Below are positions 36,687-47,700 of a stretch of DNA of 64,000 bases, in pieces; the stretch's first letter is position 1, and every line of letters starts with the position of its first letter. Location of the stretch: the NCBI RefSeq assembly GCF_021730395.1, contig NC_069371.1:69532001-69596000 (forward strand). Direction: 5' to 3'. Made by a program: the position numbers and the translations under genes. The stretch is from Mercenaria mercenaria. Taxonomy: Eukaryota > Mollusca > Bivalvia > Venerida > Veneridae. The notes under the pieces were generated by a model. That model saw only the letters and a list, made by a program, of their open reading frames with translations. It was not told the DNA's origin and made no database searches.

Positions 36687-37664
36687 ATGCCCCCACCACT
36701 TTGGGGGGGGGGCATATAGATTTGCTCTTGTCCGTCCTTCCGTCCGTCTGTCTGTCCGTCCGTTCGTCCTTCCGAAAATGTTGTGTCGCGCGTAGCTCTG
36801 AAAGTATTTGACGTAAAGTCACAAAACTTTACAGGAATGTTGGTCAGCATGTGTAGTTGCGCACCTGGGGTTTCGCGTCCGGATTCATTCAGTCATGTAG
36901 ATGTTATAGCCCCTGACTTTGTAAAAATTGGTCATTTTAATGTTGTGTCGCGCCTAGCTCCAAATGTATATGACCTAGAGTCACAAAACTTTACAGGAAT
37001 GTTGGTCAGCATGTGTAGTTGTGCACCTGGGGTTTCGCGTCCGGATTCATTCAGTCATGTAGAAGTTATGGCCCCTGACTTTGTAAAAATTGGTCATTTT
37101 AATGTTGTGTCGCGCCTAGCTCCAAAAGTATATGACCTAGAGTCACAAAACTTTACAGTCATGTTGGTCAGCATGTGTAGTTGTGCACCTGGGGTTTCGC
37201 GTCCGGATTCATCCAGTCATGTAGGAGTTATGGCCCCTGACTTAGTAAAAAATTGGTCATTTTAATGTTGTGTCGCGCATAGCTCCAAAAGTATTTGACC
37301 TAGAATCACCAAAGTTTACAGGAATGTTGGTCAGCATATGCAGTTGTGCACCTGGGGTTTCGCGTCCGGATTCATCCAGTCATGTAGGAGTTATGGCCCC
37401 TGACTTAGTTAAAAATGGGTCATTTTAATGTTGTGTCGTGCGTAGCTCCAAAAGTATTTGACCTAGAGTCACCAAAGTTTACAGGAATGTTGGTCAGCAT
37501 GTGCAGTTGTGCACCTGGGGTTTCGCATCCGGATTCATTCAGTATTGTAGGAGTTCTGGCCCCTAACCTGGGAAAAAATTGCCATTTTTGGCCCCTGACC
37601 TGGGAAAATATTATCATTTTAATGTCATGTAGTGGGGGCATCTGTGTCCCATGGACATATTTCT
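36687..37664 (+). mobile_element. Helentron-like tandem-core element inside the transposase intron
   Basis: Starts with the hairpin ATGCCCCCACCACTTTGGGG and a GTCCGTC-rich microsatellite. Five units of about 160 bp follow (TTGTGTCGCGC, TTACAGGAATGTTGGTCAGC, CACCTGGGGTTTCGC). It ends with the stem-loop GTGTCCCATGGACA and TTTCTAGTT. Open frames of 80-160 codons across the units are periodic artefacts. Confidence 0.8.
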
Positions 37665-37707
37665 AGTTAACATGTTACACGAAAGATGTTTTTAATGGTA
37701 AGTATAT

Positions 37708-37942
37708 GAGCCGCGCCATGAGAAAACCTACATAGTGGATTTGCCATTAGCATGGATCCAGAACAGCCTCCGCATCCGCCCAATCTGGTCCTGATGCATG
37801 CTGTTGGCTTTAAAAGCCTATTGCAATTACAGAAATCATTAACGAACAGCATGGATCCTGAGCAGACTCCACGCATGGGCAGGCTGGTCTGGATACATGC
37901 TGCTGGAAAATGCACTATGTAGGTTTTCTTATGGCGCGGCTC
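37708..37942. mobile_element. Fold-back MITE, GGATCCAG family, copy 4
   Basis: Palindrome of about 235 bp within the transposase intron of the Merlin-like element. Confidence 0.8.
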
Positions 37943-38949
37943 AATTATGTAATTACAGAAAAATTGTAATTTATAACATTTTAAAAAACATTTTTCAATT
38001 AAGGTAAGTGATACTTTAAAGAAATGGCTATGTACCTTTAATCCTTTGTTCGGATTTCCTCTGTGAAATTTAACCCGGCGTCCAAACAATGACTCGTCTA
38101 TTCAACTTCACCTGTCAATTTTCTGTGCTTGATACTCGTGTGAAAGTGCTCTTTGAACAACTCTCTTATGAACGACGCCCAATCTACTGCTGTTGATTTG
38201 TAGTGGACGCCAGTGAATGAGGAAGTCTGGCTTAAGGACAAACCGTCAAGGTAACACTTGATAAACATGAAGATATCCTGATTGCAAAGTTTTGATGTTT
38301 TAAAAAACGAGTATGTCCTGATTGCAATTTCATGGTTGCGATTTTTGTTACACCGTAACGTAGCACCAGAAATTCTTCACGCCCGTTGGCTTACTCGCAT
38401 AGTGCCTGTACAAGTAGACAATCCACTGGAAGCTTCATTTGAAGAAAGGTTCTTTCTACAAGGGATAGTTCCAACAAGCAGTTTGTTGCTAATAAGCCAT
38501 CTGTTTAGACTAGCATCATCTTGATTCATGAGGGTAAAAAAATTCCAAGGATTATACCAATCACTGATGGTTATTTCCTCAGGATTTACAATTCTTTTGC
38601 CAAAATTGTGGTCATTTTGTAGTAAGAGGGTATAGAAGGGAAAATTAATAAAAGCAGTTTCAAGACTTCGTACATATTGTTAATTTATAAAATTAAGTTA
38701 AGCGTACAAGGTATCTTCCCTGGTGAAAATGTATAATATGATGTATGTGTTAATACCTCAGTAATAGTATATACTGAACTTTGTATATTCTATAAAAAGA
38801 AATATGGCCCGGATGATTTCAATACCTGTAGAATATTAATCGGGTTATATGTGTTATGTAACATAATGGAAATGTACTAAATATGCCTTTACGGAATGAA
38901 GGTCATTCTGTAATGAAACTGAAATATTACTTGCTTTATATGTATATGA

Positions 38950-40588
38950 ACGGAATGAACATTATTGATTAAAAAGGAATCTGCCCCAGGGGATTATCCT
39001 ACCTGTAATAGTACGTATAAGAAATCTTCCCCGGGAGAGTAACCTTATATGAAAATTGCGTTCATTCTGTTTATAATCATTAACATACTTCCCCCCAAAA
39101 GATTGCCGAGCCCCATTTTCTAAAGCATTGAAACCCCCAAAGAAAACCCTTTTCCAGGGGAGAGCTTCCCCTCCAGTAGCATATTAGTAGTGAAAGAGAA
39201 ATATTTGTCGCTATATATATACTCCGGTTATCTCACCCGGAGCAGATAACCGGAGTATATATATAAGACAGCTATTCTATCTTCAGCTTATGTCTTTTAC
39301 TATTATAACATGCTACTAAAAGGGAAGTTCTCCCGGGAAAAGGGTTTTCTTTGGGGGCTTCAGTGCTTCAGAAAATGGGGCTCGGTAATCTTTTGGGGAA
39401 GTATGTTAATGACTGTTTACGGAATGAACGTGTATTTCATATTATGTATTTCTACAAGTTAAGATTTTACAGGTAGGGAGATCACCAGGGGCAGATTCCA
39501 TTTTATACAATGATGTTCATTCCATAAAGAATTATTACGGAATGAACGTCATTGTATAAAAAGGAATCTGCCCCGGGTGATTTGCCTACCTGTACTTCAC
39601 CATAGAAGGAATCTTCCCCGGGAGATTTACCTTATGATATGAAATATATATACGTTAATTTTGTAAAAAATCATTAAGACACTTCCCCCAAAAGATTGCC
39701 GAGCCCTATTTTCTGAAGCATTGAAACCCCCAAAGAACTTCCCCTCCAGTAGCATATTAGTTGTGAAAGAGAAAGTAACATGCTGCTAAAAGGGAAGTTC
39801 TCCTGGGAAAAGGGTTTTCTTTGGGGGCTTCAATGCTTCAGAAAATGGGGCTCAGTAATCTTTTGGGGAAGTATGTTAATGACTGTTTACGGAATGAACG
39901 CGTATTTCATATTATGTATTTCTACAAGTTAAGATTTTACAGGTAGGGAGATCACCAGGGGCAGATTCCATTTTATACAAAGATGTTCATTCCGTAAAGA
40001 GTTATTACGGAATGAACGTCATTGTATAAAAAGGAATCTGCCCCGGGTGATTTGCCTACCTGTACTTCACCATAGAAGGAATCTTCCCCGGGAGATTTAC
40101 CTTATGATATGAAATATATATACGTTAATTTTGTAAAAAATCATTAAGACACTTCCCCCAAAAGATTGCCGAGCCCCATTTTCTGAAGCATTGAAACCCC
40201 CAAAGAACTTCCCCTCCAGTAGCATATTAGTAGTGAAAGAGAAATATCTGTCGCTATATATATACTCCGGTTATCTCACCCGGGGCAGATAACCGGAGTA
40301 TATATATAAGACAGCTATTCTATCTTCAACTTACGTCTTTTACTATTATAACATGCTACTCAAAGGGAAGTTCTCCCGGGAAAAGAGTTTTCTGTGGGGG
40401 CTTCAATGCTTCAGAAAATGGGGCTCGGCATTCTTTTGGGGGAAGTGTCTTAATAATTATACATACGGAATGAACGCAGTTTTCATATAAGGCAACTCTC
40501 CCAGGGAAGATTCGTTATAGCGACAATTACAGGTAGAAAAATCATCCGGGAGTGATTCCTTTTTAATCTGTATTGTTCATTCCGTAAA
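38950..40588. repeat. Three tandem palindromes built from a recurrent GC-rich motif
   Basis: Three fold-back units, 38951-39527, 39536-39993 and about 40007-40588, each bounded by TTACGGAATGAAC and its complement. Units 1 and 3 centre on ACTCCGGTTATCTCACCC and its mirror (39221-39255, 40263-40297); unit 2 lacks the centre. Each arm repeats variants of GGAATCTKCCCCGGG followed by a TTTRCC-like half. Examples: 38976-39000, 39021-39044, 39226-39251, 39560-39590, 39608-39632, 40031-40060, 40079-40103, 40490-40513. The same motif sits in both element termini (35249-35270 and 41313-41338). Possible protein-binding sites; inferred only. Confidence 0.85.
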
Positions 40589-40826
40589 AGTAAATAATAA
40601 TGAAAATAATGAAATAATTTTGTACAGTGCATTAGTAACAAAATTCACTCTGTCGTTACAAGTTACAGAACCATTAATTAAGCACGTTTTATTGCTTATA
40701 CGTTTATATTACAAGGTAAATTTCCTTATATGAACCCTTATCAGTGCATTTCAAATTTTAATACCATATATGGATTAAGATATACATAAAGATTTTTTTT
40801 TCTTACATAAACTAAACAGGTTGAAG

Positions 40827-41132
40827 ATGGCAAACAGAAATTGTGATATATCTAATCAATGGACAGTGATTCAAGATATCATTGGACCAGCAAATCTTTG
40901 GCTGCATAATATAAGGCGTTATTTCTGGACATTAAACTTAACACATTTTCAAAGAATATTAATTTCTGCGTTTGTGTATATGAATGGTTTAAATCCTGTC
41001 ATTTTTCTAGAGTGGGTAGACTTGATAGGTTTAGCACATGACCGCGCGGCCTTCAGACATTTTGAAGCATTATTTAGACTGTTTGAACGTGGTAATTACA
41101 GCAGAGCTTTGTACGCGTTCAATATAGTTTAA
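40827..41132 (+). CDS. Unknown 101-103-residue ORF within the Merlin-like element
   Basis: I do not recognise a family. Counted from the second Met it begins MANRNCDISNQW and ends RALYAFNIV. The protein is rich in aromatic and hydrophobic residues (Trp, Phe, Ile, Leu) with Arg and His interspersed, and looks mainly helical; there is no signal peptide or zinc motif. A pyrimidine-rich stretch with an AG sits just upstream (AAACAG at about 40815), which could be a splice acceptor. It lies between the palindrome array and the right terminus, on the strand opposite the transposase, so it could be an accessory gene of the element. Unlike the transposase it is unbroken. It could still be a chance ORF. 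Confidence 0.45.
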   Translation: MANRNCDISNQWTVIQDIIGPANLWLHNIRRYFWTLNLTHFQRILISAFVYMNGLNPVIFLEWVDLIGLAHDRAAFRHFEALFRLFERGNYSRALYAFNIV

Positions 41133-41349
41133 CAACAGGTACGAATATCTCGACGGCTCAATCCGAAGATACACTCATCGGAGTATGAGACAATAGGTAT
41201 GACTGTTACGGACCATACATTACGGAAAGTTACAATGATTTACGAAAATGTTTTTCCACCTGTCTATTTTTAAGATTTTCAAGCGTCTAAATAACACAGA
41301 TCAGATCAAAAAGGGAAATGCCCCCAGGGGGCGTTAACCGGATATTGCC

Positions 41350-41750
41350 CAGTAGTTGTGCATGGGGCATGTTAGGTTCTTTCATCAACAAAAATTGCAG
41401 AGTTATGGGACTTTGTTTCTTGTTAACATACTATGTACATGCAGTCTGTATATGCAATCTTGTGCTTGCCTAATCTTCCGAACCCTTGCACACAATTTAA
41501 TGAAACTTCCCACAAGTGATCAATACCAACCCTAGTTGTGCATGGTGCATCTTACGTTATTTTAGATAAATATTCTGCATAGTTATAGGACTTTGTTTTT
41601 TGTTAAGTATTATAGTGTTTACATACAGTCTATATAAAAACAGCCTACATAATTATGCAATCTTGTGTGCGTCAAATTGCAATGTACTGTGTCATTGCAT
41701 GCCGGGGGTACATTCATCACCTTTAGTGATAGCTCTAGTTTTGTTATGTC
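41350..41750 (+). repeat. Tandem-core repeat, right half and 3' terminus
   Basis: Resumes the repeat broken at 35234, with a second unit from about 41520. It ends in the stem-loop TCACCTTTAGTGA followed by AGCTCTAGTTTT. Related sequence at 10705-10765. Confidence 0.7.
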
Positions 41751-41776
41751 ATTTTCGAGTTTTCTTGTTTTCCTAG

Positions 41777-44700
41777 AAACCAAAGCCAGCATTCCTTGAC
41801 AAGCTCCGAATATTTGTACGAGGTGGTGCAGGTGGCCAGGGGCACCCGAAATATGCTGGTCTTGGCGGAAAGGGAGGGGATGTCATTATTCGGGCAGTCA
41901 AAAGAGTTCAGTTTAAAGATCTCATTGAGGTAAACCCTACAAAGAGGTACACAGCAGCAAGTGGTGCTAATAGCTCGTAAGTTTCTTGTCTTTTTGTTAT
42001 AAAATACATGTACTGATTTTCCTAGAATGCGAAAGTTATCTATATAGACTTACAACTTTTTATCACAAGTGATACAAGATCCATTGGAACCTGAAACGTC
42101 AGTATTTTTCCATATTGACATTCAAATTTCATATTGGGTATGTGATGTCACTTGTGACATCAGTTTCATGTATGCCGTCGCATTTAAAAGTTCTTTTACG
42201 ACAATATTTTCAATTTCACACAGGCTTGATAACAAAAATAAAGCATTTATTTTTAATATTTTAAGTGTAAATGTGTATGTAATAAAAAGACTATTAGATT
42301 TGCATCGAGAAATATGCACTCCTTTTGCCGGTCTCGGAATATTTTCACTGCAGAACTTGTGTATATTTCTCAATAAAAATCTAATGACCTATAATTACAC
42401 TGAAACAAACAAGTATCCTCTGTGTGTAAGTTTGTGCTATTTTAAATTCAGCGCACAGATTTTATGTATACATGTACATAGATATTATGAAGTGAATGTT
42501 TTGTTTGTATTTTTGTATTTTACATGTGGATTTGGATAGAATAATATATCATTAATTTCCATAAATTGAAAGTAATCATTTAGTATTTGTTGGTTTTTTT
42601 TTTTTCAGGAAGAAGTTATTGTTAGGTCCTCCTGGAGAAGACCAAATTATACCTGTACCAGTCGGTGTCACCGTAACAACTGATACAGGACGTGTTATAG
42701 GTATATTTGTTTGTTGTTTATCCTTGTTAATTTTTAATTTTAGAGGAATACCGGTAGTTACTCTCCACAGTACCATAATTAATGAACATCTAAGGTAAGT
42801 GTAAGTCTGATAATAAATGCCAATGGAGAACATGTTACTTGAGATCAGAGACTGGCAAATTTAGCTTGATTGTTCGAAGCTGAGCTATTGGACTCACCCT
42901 ACATCAGCGTCTACTTCCCAATTTCGTTGAGATTTTATTTTTAAGCTGGTATTAAAGTAAGCCACTTGTGAAAGTGGATGAAACTTCAAACACTTATTCA
43001 CTGTAATAAGGAATTATAGTCTGTACATGTATGCAGATTTTTAAGTAAATGTTTATGCAAGATACATGACATTGTACAGTCCATACATAATTGTTATTCT
43101 TTGCGAATCTTTGGAAAATGAGTTTAACCTCAGAGTACTGTCAGTATTAATTTATTGGATAGAGTTTCTAGATACATCTAAAAAATAATGGGGTTATTAT
43201 GATAGTGTCTAGATGTGGGATGCTGTATTCAGTTTGAGTGATTTTGGGCAGGCTAGGGTCACCAGTTGATGGCCAAATCAAGAGCCAAACATATGATATA
43301 TGATTCCTTTTTACTTCACCTTTTTTTGTTGTTCTGTTCACTTTCTATATATATCTATCTAGAACAAAATCAAAATTCTAGAAAAGCCAGTGGTTCAAAC
43401 CATAAACCACAATAAAAGCCCTAAAGAGTTATCTTCCCTTGGTTAAATTCAAACATTTACAGGTACATTACAAAATCCAGGACACCGATGCTAAGGAAAT
43501 ACAAATGTGAAATGTTACTGTTTTACATGTTCAGGCAGCTGGATCTGTTGTTGATTTTTCAGGAGACCTGAATGAAGAGGGGCAAGAAGTTATTGCTGCA
43601 AGAGGAGGTGAAGCTGGGGGTCCAGAGAACAATTTCAATGGCAAGAAAGGAGAAGCCCATTCTGTAACATTAGATTTAAAATTGATAGCAGATATTGGAT
43701 TGGTAGGGTATGCCAAATTTTCAAATTCGATTTTAGTTTATTCATGATTTATTTTAGGTTGATTGTGAAGGAAGTTCTACAACTTGTATTAATCATCACT
43801 CTCGACACCTCATTCCTGATGGAATCCATCGCCACTAGGGTATGAGAGAAGAGGCCAGTTTCTCACCTTTAATGCTGAGCATCAAGCAAGGGAGCTACTG
43901 GTATCATTTTTTACGTCTTTGATATGACGCGGCCAGGGATCGAACCCACGACCTCCCACACTTGAAGCGGACGCTCTACCACTAGGTTATTGAGGCGGTT
44001 TGAATAAATTTGATTTTATTATAATGATCACAGTTGGGTATTATTCTAGTTTACAAAAGCATTTTACACTTAAGTTACTGTTTAATCTTATATTTCATGT
44101 AAAGGTCTTGCAAGTACATTTTCATATTGTTTTTGCTGATCTACATACCGGTGGTTTCTGAACTGAGCTACCCAAAATTGCATTCTTTGGTTGGGTTTTT
44201 CATTTAATTAGAAAACATTTTCAAGACAATATATGTCACTAAACCTGAAAGATGTAACACAAAATGTATTCAAATAAACATTGTCTTCACTATTAGGTTA
44301 CATTTATATGCATTTCATTGATTATAAGATGTCTTTACAACCTTCCTCTTAAGGGATTCTTTCTCACCACCCTCAGGTTAGGAAACTCTTCACCTACACC
44401 AGCATTGTGTGACTGATGAAAAGTTATGTTTTGTTTTACAGATTTCCAAATGCAGGAAAGTCAACATTTTTGTCAGCCATATCAAGAGCCACTCCAAAAA
44501 TTGCTGATTATCCATGTAGGTAGCTGCCAACTCTTTAATTTGCCCAGTTTACATAAACCTCCTCTCTGAAACTACTGTCCAGTATTAATCCTGATTTGGC
44601 CTTAGCATACTGGCAATAGCATACTGGCAAGGTCCACATTGTGGTTCTGCTTGATCAATTTTAGGGGCCACTTGAGCTGGAAATAGAAAAAAAAACTTTA

Positions 44701-47700
44701 AACAACTCACAACCTGTTTGATGGATCTTTAATTAAACTTGGTCAGTAGCATCACTTTAAAGTCCTGTCTCGAGTTAGTTCAAATGGGGCTCAGTGGCCA
44801 CTAGAGTTAAAAATAGAAATCACTTTAAACAAGTTCTTGTCATATAAAGTGCTTTATGGATATTCATCAAACATCATTAATACAAAAAAAAATGCAAAAA
44901 TTGACATTGTTCACTTGAGTGGTTCTTATTCAGTAATCAAACTGTGTCAAAATGTTTATGGGCAAATTATTTTTGCAGATTTTAAAAACTGGCAAGATAG
45001 TCTTTGTCACTCTTGAATTATGGCCCTTGAATGAGTCAAATTTGAGAACATTAACAACTGGTCTGCTCAGAGAGTAGAGTAATTTTAAAGTCAAAAGTAA
45101 GGCATACATTTTGAAACTTTGGTTCCCTCATAAATGACTTCTCACAAACCACTTGGTAGACATTTACCATAATCTTCGCATGGACCTTTCTCAGGTTAGT
45201 AAGGTCAGTTAAAGACTTCGGGTCATCATGACTCCCCTTTCTATTAAAATGATATATTTCCCCATTTCTTTTAAATTTGATGTGAAATATTAAAATTATT
45301 TGATCTATAACATTAAATTCAAAAACAGCAGTGTTTTTCCTTAAAAATTTGGTTCTGGTTGTTAAAATCATTTGAACTCTTTAACATGAAATTCATAAAC
45401 AGCAGTGTTTTTCCTTACAAAAAAGGAACAGTATATGTGCTAAAGATAGATATAGATAAAAATGTTATACAATTCTGCTTTCAGTTACCACTATCAGACC
45501 ACAGATAGGTATCATGGAATACCCGGACTTTAGACAGGTATTGTGCTCAAATTCTGTTGAATTCTATATGTACATGTATTATTGCATAAAATAGCTGTCC
45601 TGTTTTGGCCTCAGTGGTAAAGGTCACTGACTTTGAATCTTTTGCCCCTGACAAATGCAGGTTTATAACCTCATTTAGGATGTAAATTTGTTCACGTAAG
45701 AAGTCATCCAGCTTGCCAATGGGACATCTTTGGTTCTATCCAGGTACCCATCCATGATGAAATAAATCCAGATGAGATGACTGGGTTCTTCCTCCACCAT
45801 CCATAGTTGGAAAATGGCTGTATGACCTTATTGTAAATTTTTTGTTCCAGTAGATAATATACAGAAGTCAAGAAATCAACTCCCTCTGTGTATAAACCCC
45901 ATTTGAATTAACACATAAATTTTCATTTTAAATTGAAAATACAGCTACATAATTTTTATCAATATGTATCTTTAGTAAAACTGCCTAAATAAGTATATTT
46001 GTATGATGAATAATGTTGGAACAACTCTAGGAAGTGTATGTATTAAGCAATGATATGGAAGGTAAAGCATACTCTTTCATCAATAGATTTCAGATAAACC
46101 TAGTCTGCTGTATTTTGTTGGGTAATGTTCAATACTGTAGCAATTGTTACTTCACAGATCACCATTGCTGACCTGCCAGGACTGATTGAGGGAGCTCATG
46201 TAAACTTTGGTATGGGACATAAGTTCTTGAAGCATGTAGAGAGAACCAAGATGCTGCTGTTTATGGTGGATATTAATGGATTTCAACTTAGTACACAGTA
46301 CGAATACAGAACAGCTTTTGAAACTATTTTACTGCTTAATAAGGTATGTTCTACTAACATTTGAGCCACGCCATGAGAAAACCAACATTGTGGCTTTGCG
46401 ACCAGCATGGATCCAGACCAGCCTGCACAGCCGCGCAATCTGGTCAGAATCCGTGCTGTTCGCTGTTTCTCCAATTCCAATAGGCTTTAAAAGCGAACAG
46501 CATTGATCCTGACCAGACTGCGCGGATGCGCAGGCTGGTCTGGATCCATGCTGGTCGCAAACCCACTATGTTGGTTTTCACATGGCGCGGCTCATTTATA
46601 ATTTTTACAATACTCTTTCTATGATTTGCCACTCAAGTTTCTGGTATGTAACTGGTCTGTATGCAGCACAGGTTGGCTGGACTAATAGTCAAAACTACTG
46701 ACCCGCAGTATTTTTACACCTCCAGCATCTACTGATGCGAGAGACATATAGTGATTGTCCTGTCCGTCCGTTTGTACGTACGTCCGTACGAGGTTAATCA
46801 AATGGGACCGTTTCATCTAGCATCAATACCCCTCACTAGAATGACTTTAAACTAATGCAGATATAACCTGTGACCATTCCTCATCTTTAGACATCACTTA
46901 ACCTCAGTTTGACCTTGACCTCATTTTGGACTTAGGTTGCTATATATGGGCCATCTCTTGGTTAACCAAATGGGTCGTTTCGTCTAGCATCAATACCCCT
47001 TACAAGAATGAATTGATACTAATACAGATGTAAACTGTGACCATTCCTCATCTTCAAACATCACCTGACCTCACTTTGTCCTTGACCTCGTTTTGGACTT
47101 AGGTGCAAAATCTTTCGACAAGGATGCCACTGGGGGCTCAAGCATTTATTGAACGCAGCTCCTTGTTTTACCTCGGGCAATAGTTTTAACTGTTGACTGG
47201 CAAGCCTTTGAAATACTGTAAAATGTTAAGCTGTAAATCAGTCCTTGAGAGTTTACCTATCATAGGAAAAATGTTTTGTTACTATTAGTAAAATAAAGTT
47301 GTTGACTAAAGGTACAGTTTGTAAAATAGATCCTATGTATGAACTGAAGTGAGAGCTGGTTTGTTCAAAATCTTAGCACGCAATCTAAATGTAAGTTTTT
47401 TTCTTACATCATGGCTATGGTGAATACCTGTTCATGGTTGGATTTCTTTTATACCCAACTTGTCAGTTGTTCTACATTAAGACCCATCTGCACTTTGTTC
47501 TTTGGAATGATATTACTGTTGGCTCCATTCCATCAGGTTTTTCCTTGATTTCTATTAAACCCTACCTTGCTAAATTTCTGTATTGAACTTGTCCATCATT
47601 CAATTTGGGCAGTACTATTAATTGTTAAAAGGGATGCTTACCAAAAAGATTCTGACAGAATGTCGAGCAGTGCAGATCATGATATGACTGCATGGATGTG

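Larger units (their letters stand above)
35624..38529 (-). pseudogene. ISXO2-like (DDE_Tnp_IS1595) transposase, spliced, decayed
   Basis: Exon 1 (38529-38036) starts MNQDDASLNRWLISNKLL, then CYLDGLSLSQ..., VHYKSTAVDWASFIRELFKE, TGEVE and, after a frame change, IDESLFGRRVKFHRGN. A GT donor follows NKGLK (38035). The matching AG is at 36613-36612, and exon 2 opens VWVFDMAARSSNTFIVYPVP, giving the family WVFG-like block. Then come STIYSDGWTAY, VHTNRIEGAWKHAKDYFRK and MWWGEVKGRKYENFF. The DDE residues are visible: Asp of IDES (38098-38096), Asp of SDGW (36475-36473), Glu of NRIE (36340-36338). The C-terminal tail is Ser/acidic then Lys-rich, to 35624. At least two in-frame stops and about three frameshifts disable it. 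The full protein would be roughly 490 residues. Confidence 0.85.
35235..41349 (-). mobile_element. Merlin-like (IS1016/ISXO2) DNA transposon, 6.1 kb, with palindrome array
   Basis: Termini read GGCAATATCCGGTT on both sides (left forward, right as reverse complement) and continue as imperfect repeats for about 28 bp. They are flanked by the 8-bp duplication CAGTAGTT (35227-35234 and 41350-41357), and the host tandem repeat is split exactly there. Merlin elements are known for 8-9-bp duplications, GG-starting termini and an ISXO2-type DDE transposase, and such a transposase lies inside on the minus strand. The element also carries a 103-codon plus-strand ORF, a 1.6-kb palindrome array, and two later insertions within the transposase intron (36687-37664 and 37708-37942). 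At 6.1 kb it is long for the family. Confidence 0.85.

Noticed and set aside
36783-37265. 160-codon ORF with repeated protein blocks
   Set aside because: An open frame produced by a tandem repeat with unit length near a multiple of three; similar frames occur at 24593-25186.
35235-41349. Polinton/Maverick-type element
   Set aside because: Short termini, an 8-bp duplication and an ISXO2 transposase; no polymerase, capsid or integrase of that class is visible.
42069-42539. 156-codon ORF in a GTPBP10 intron
   Set aside because: Low-complexity Phe/Tyr/Ile-rich AT sequence with no recognisable domain, lying wholly in an intron between well-supported exons.
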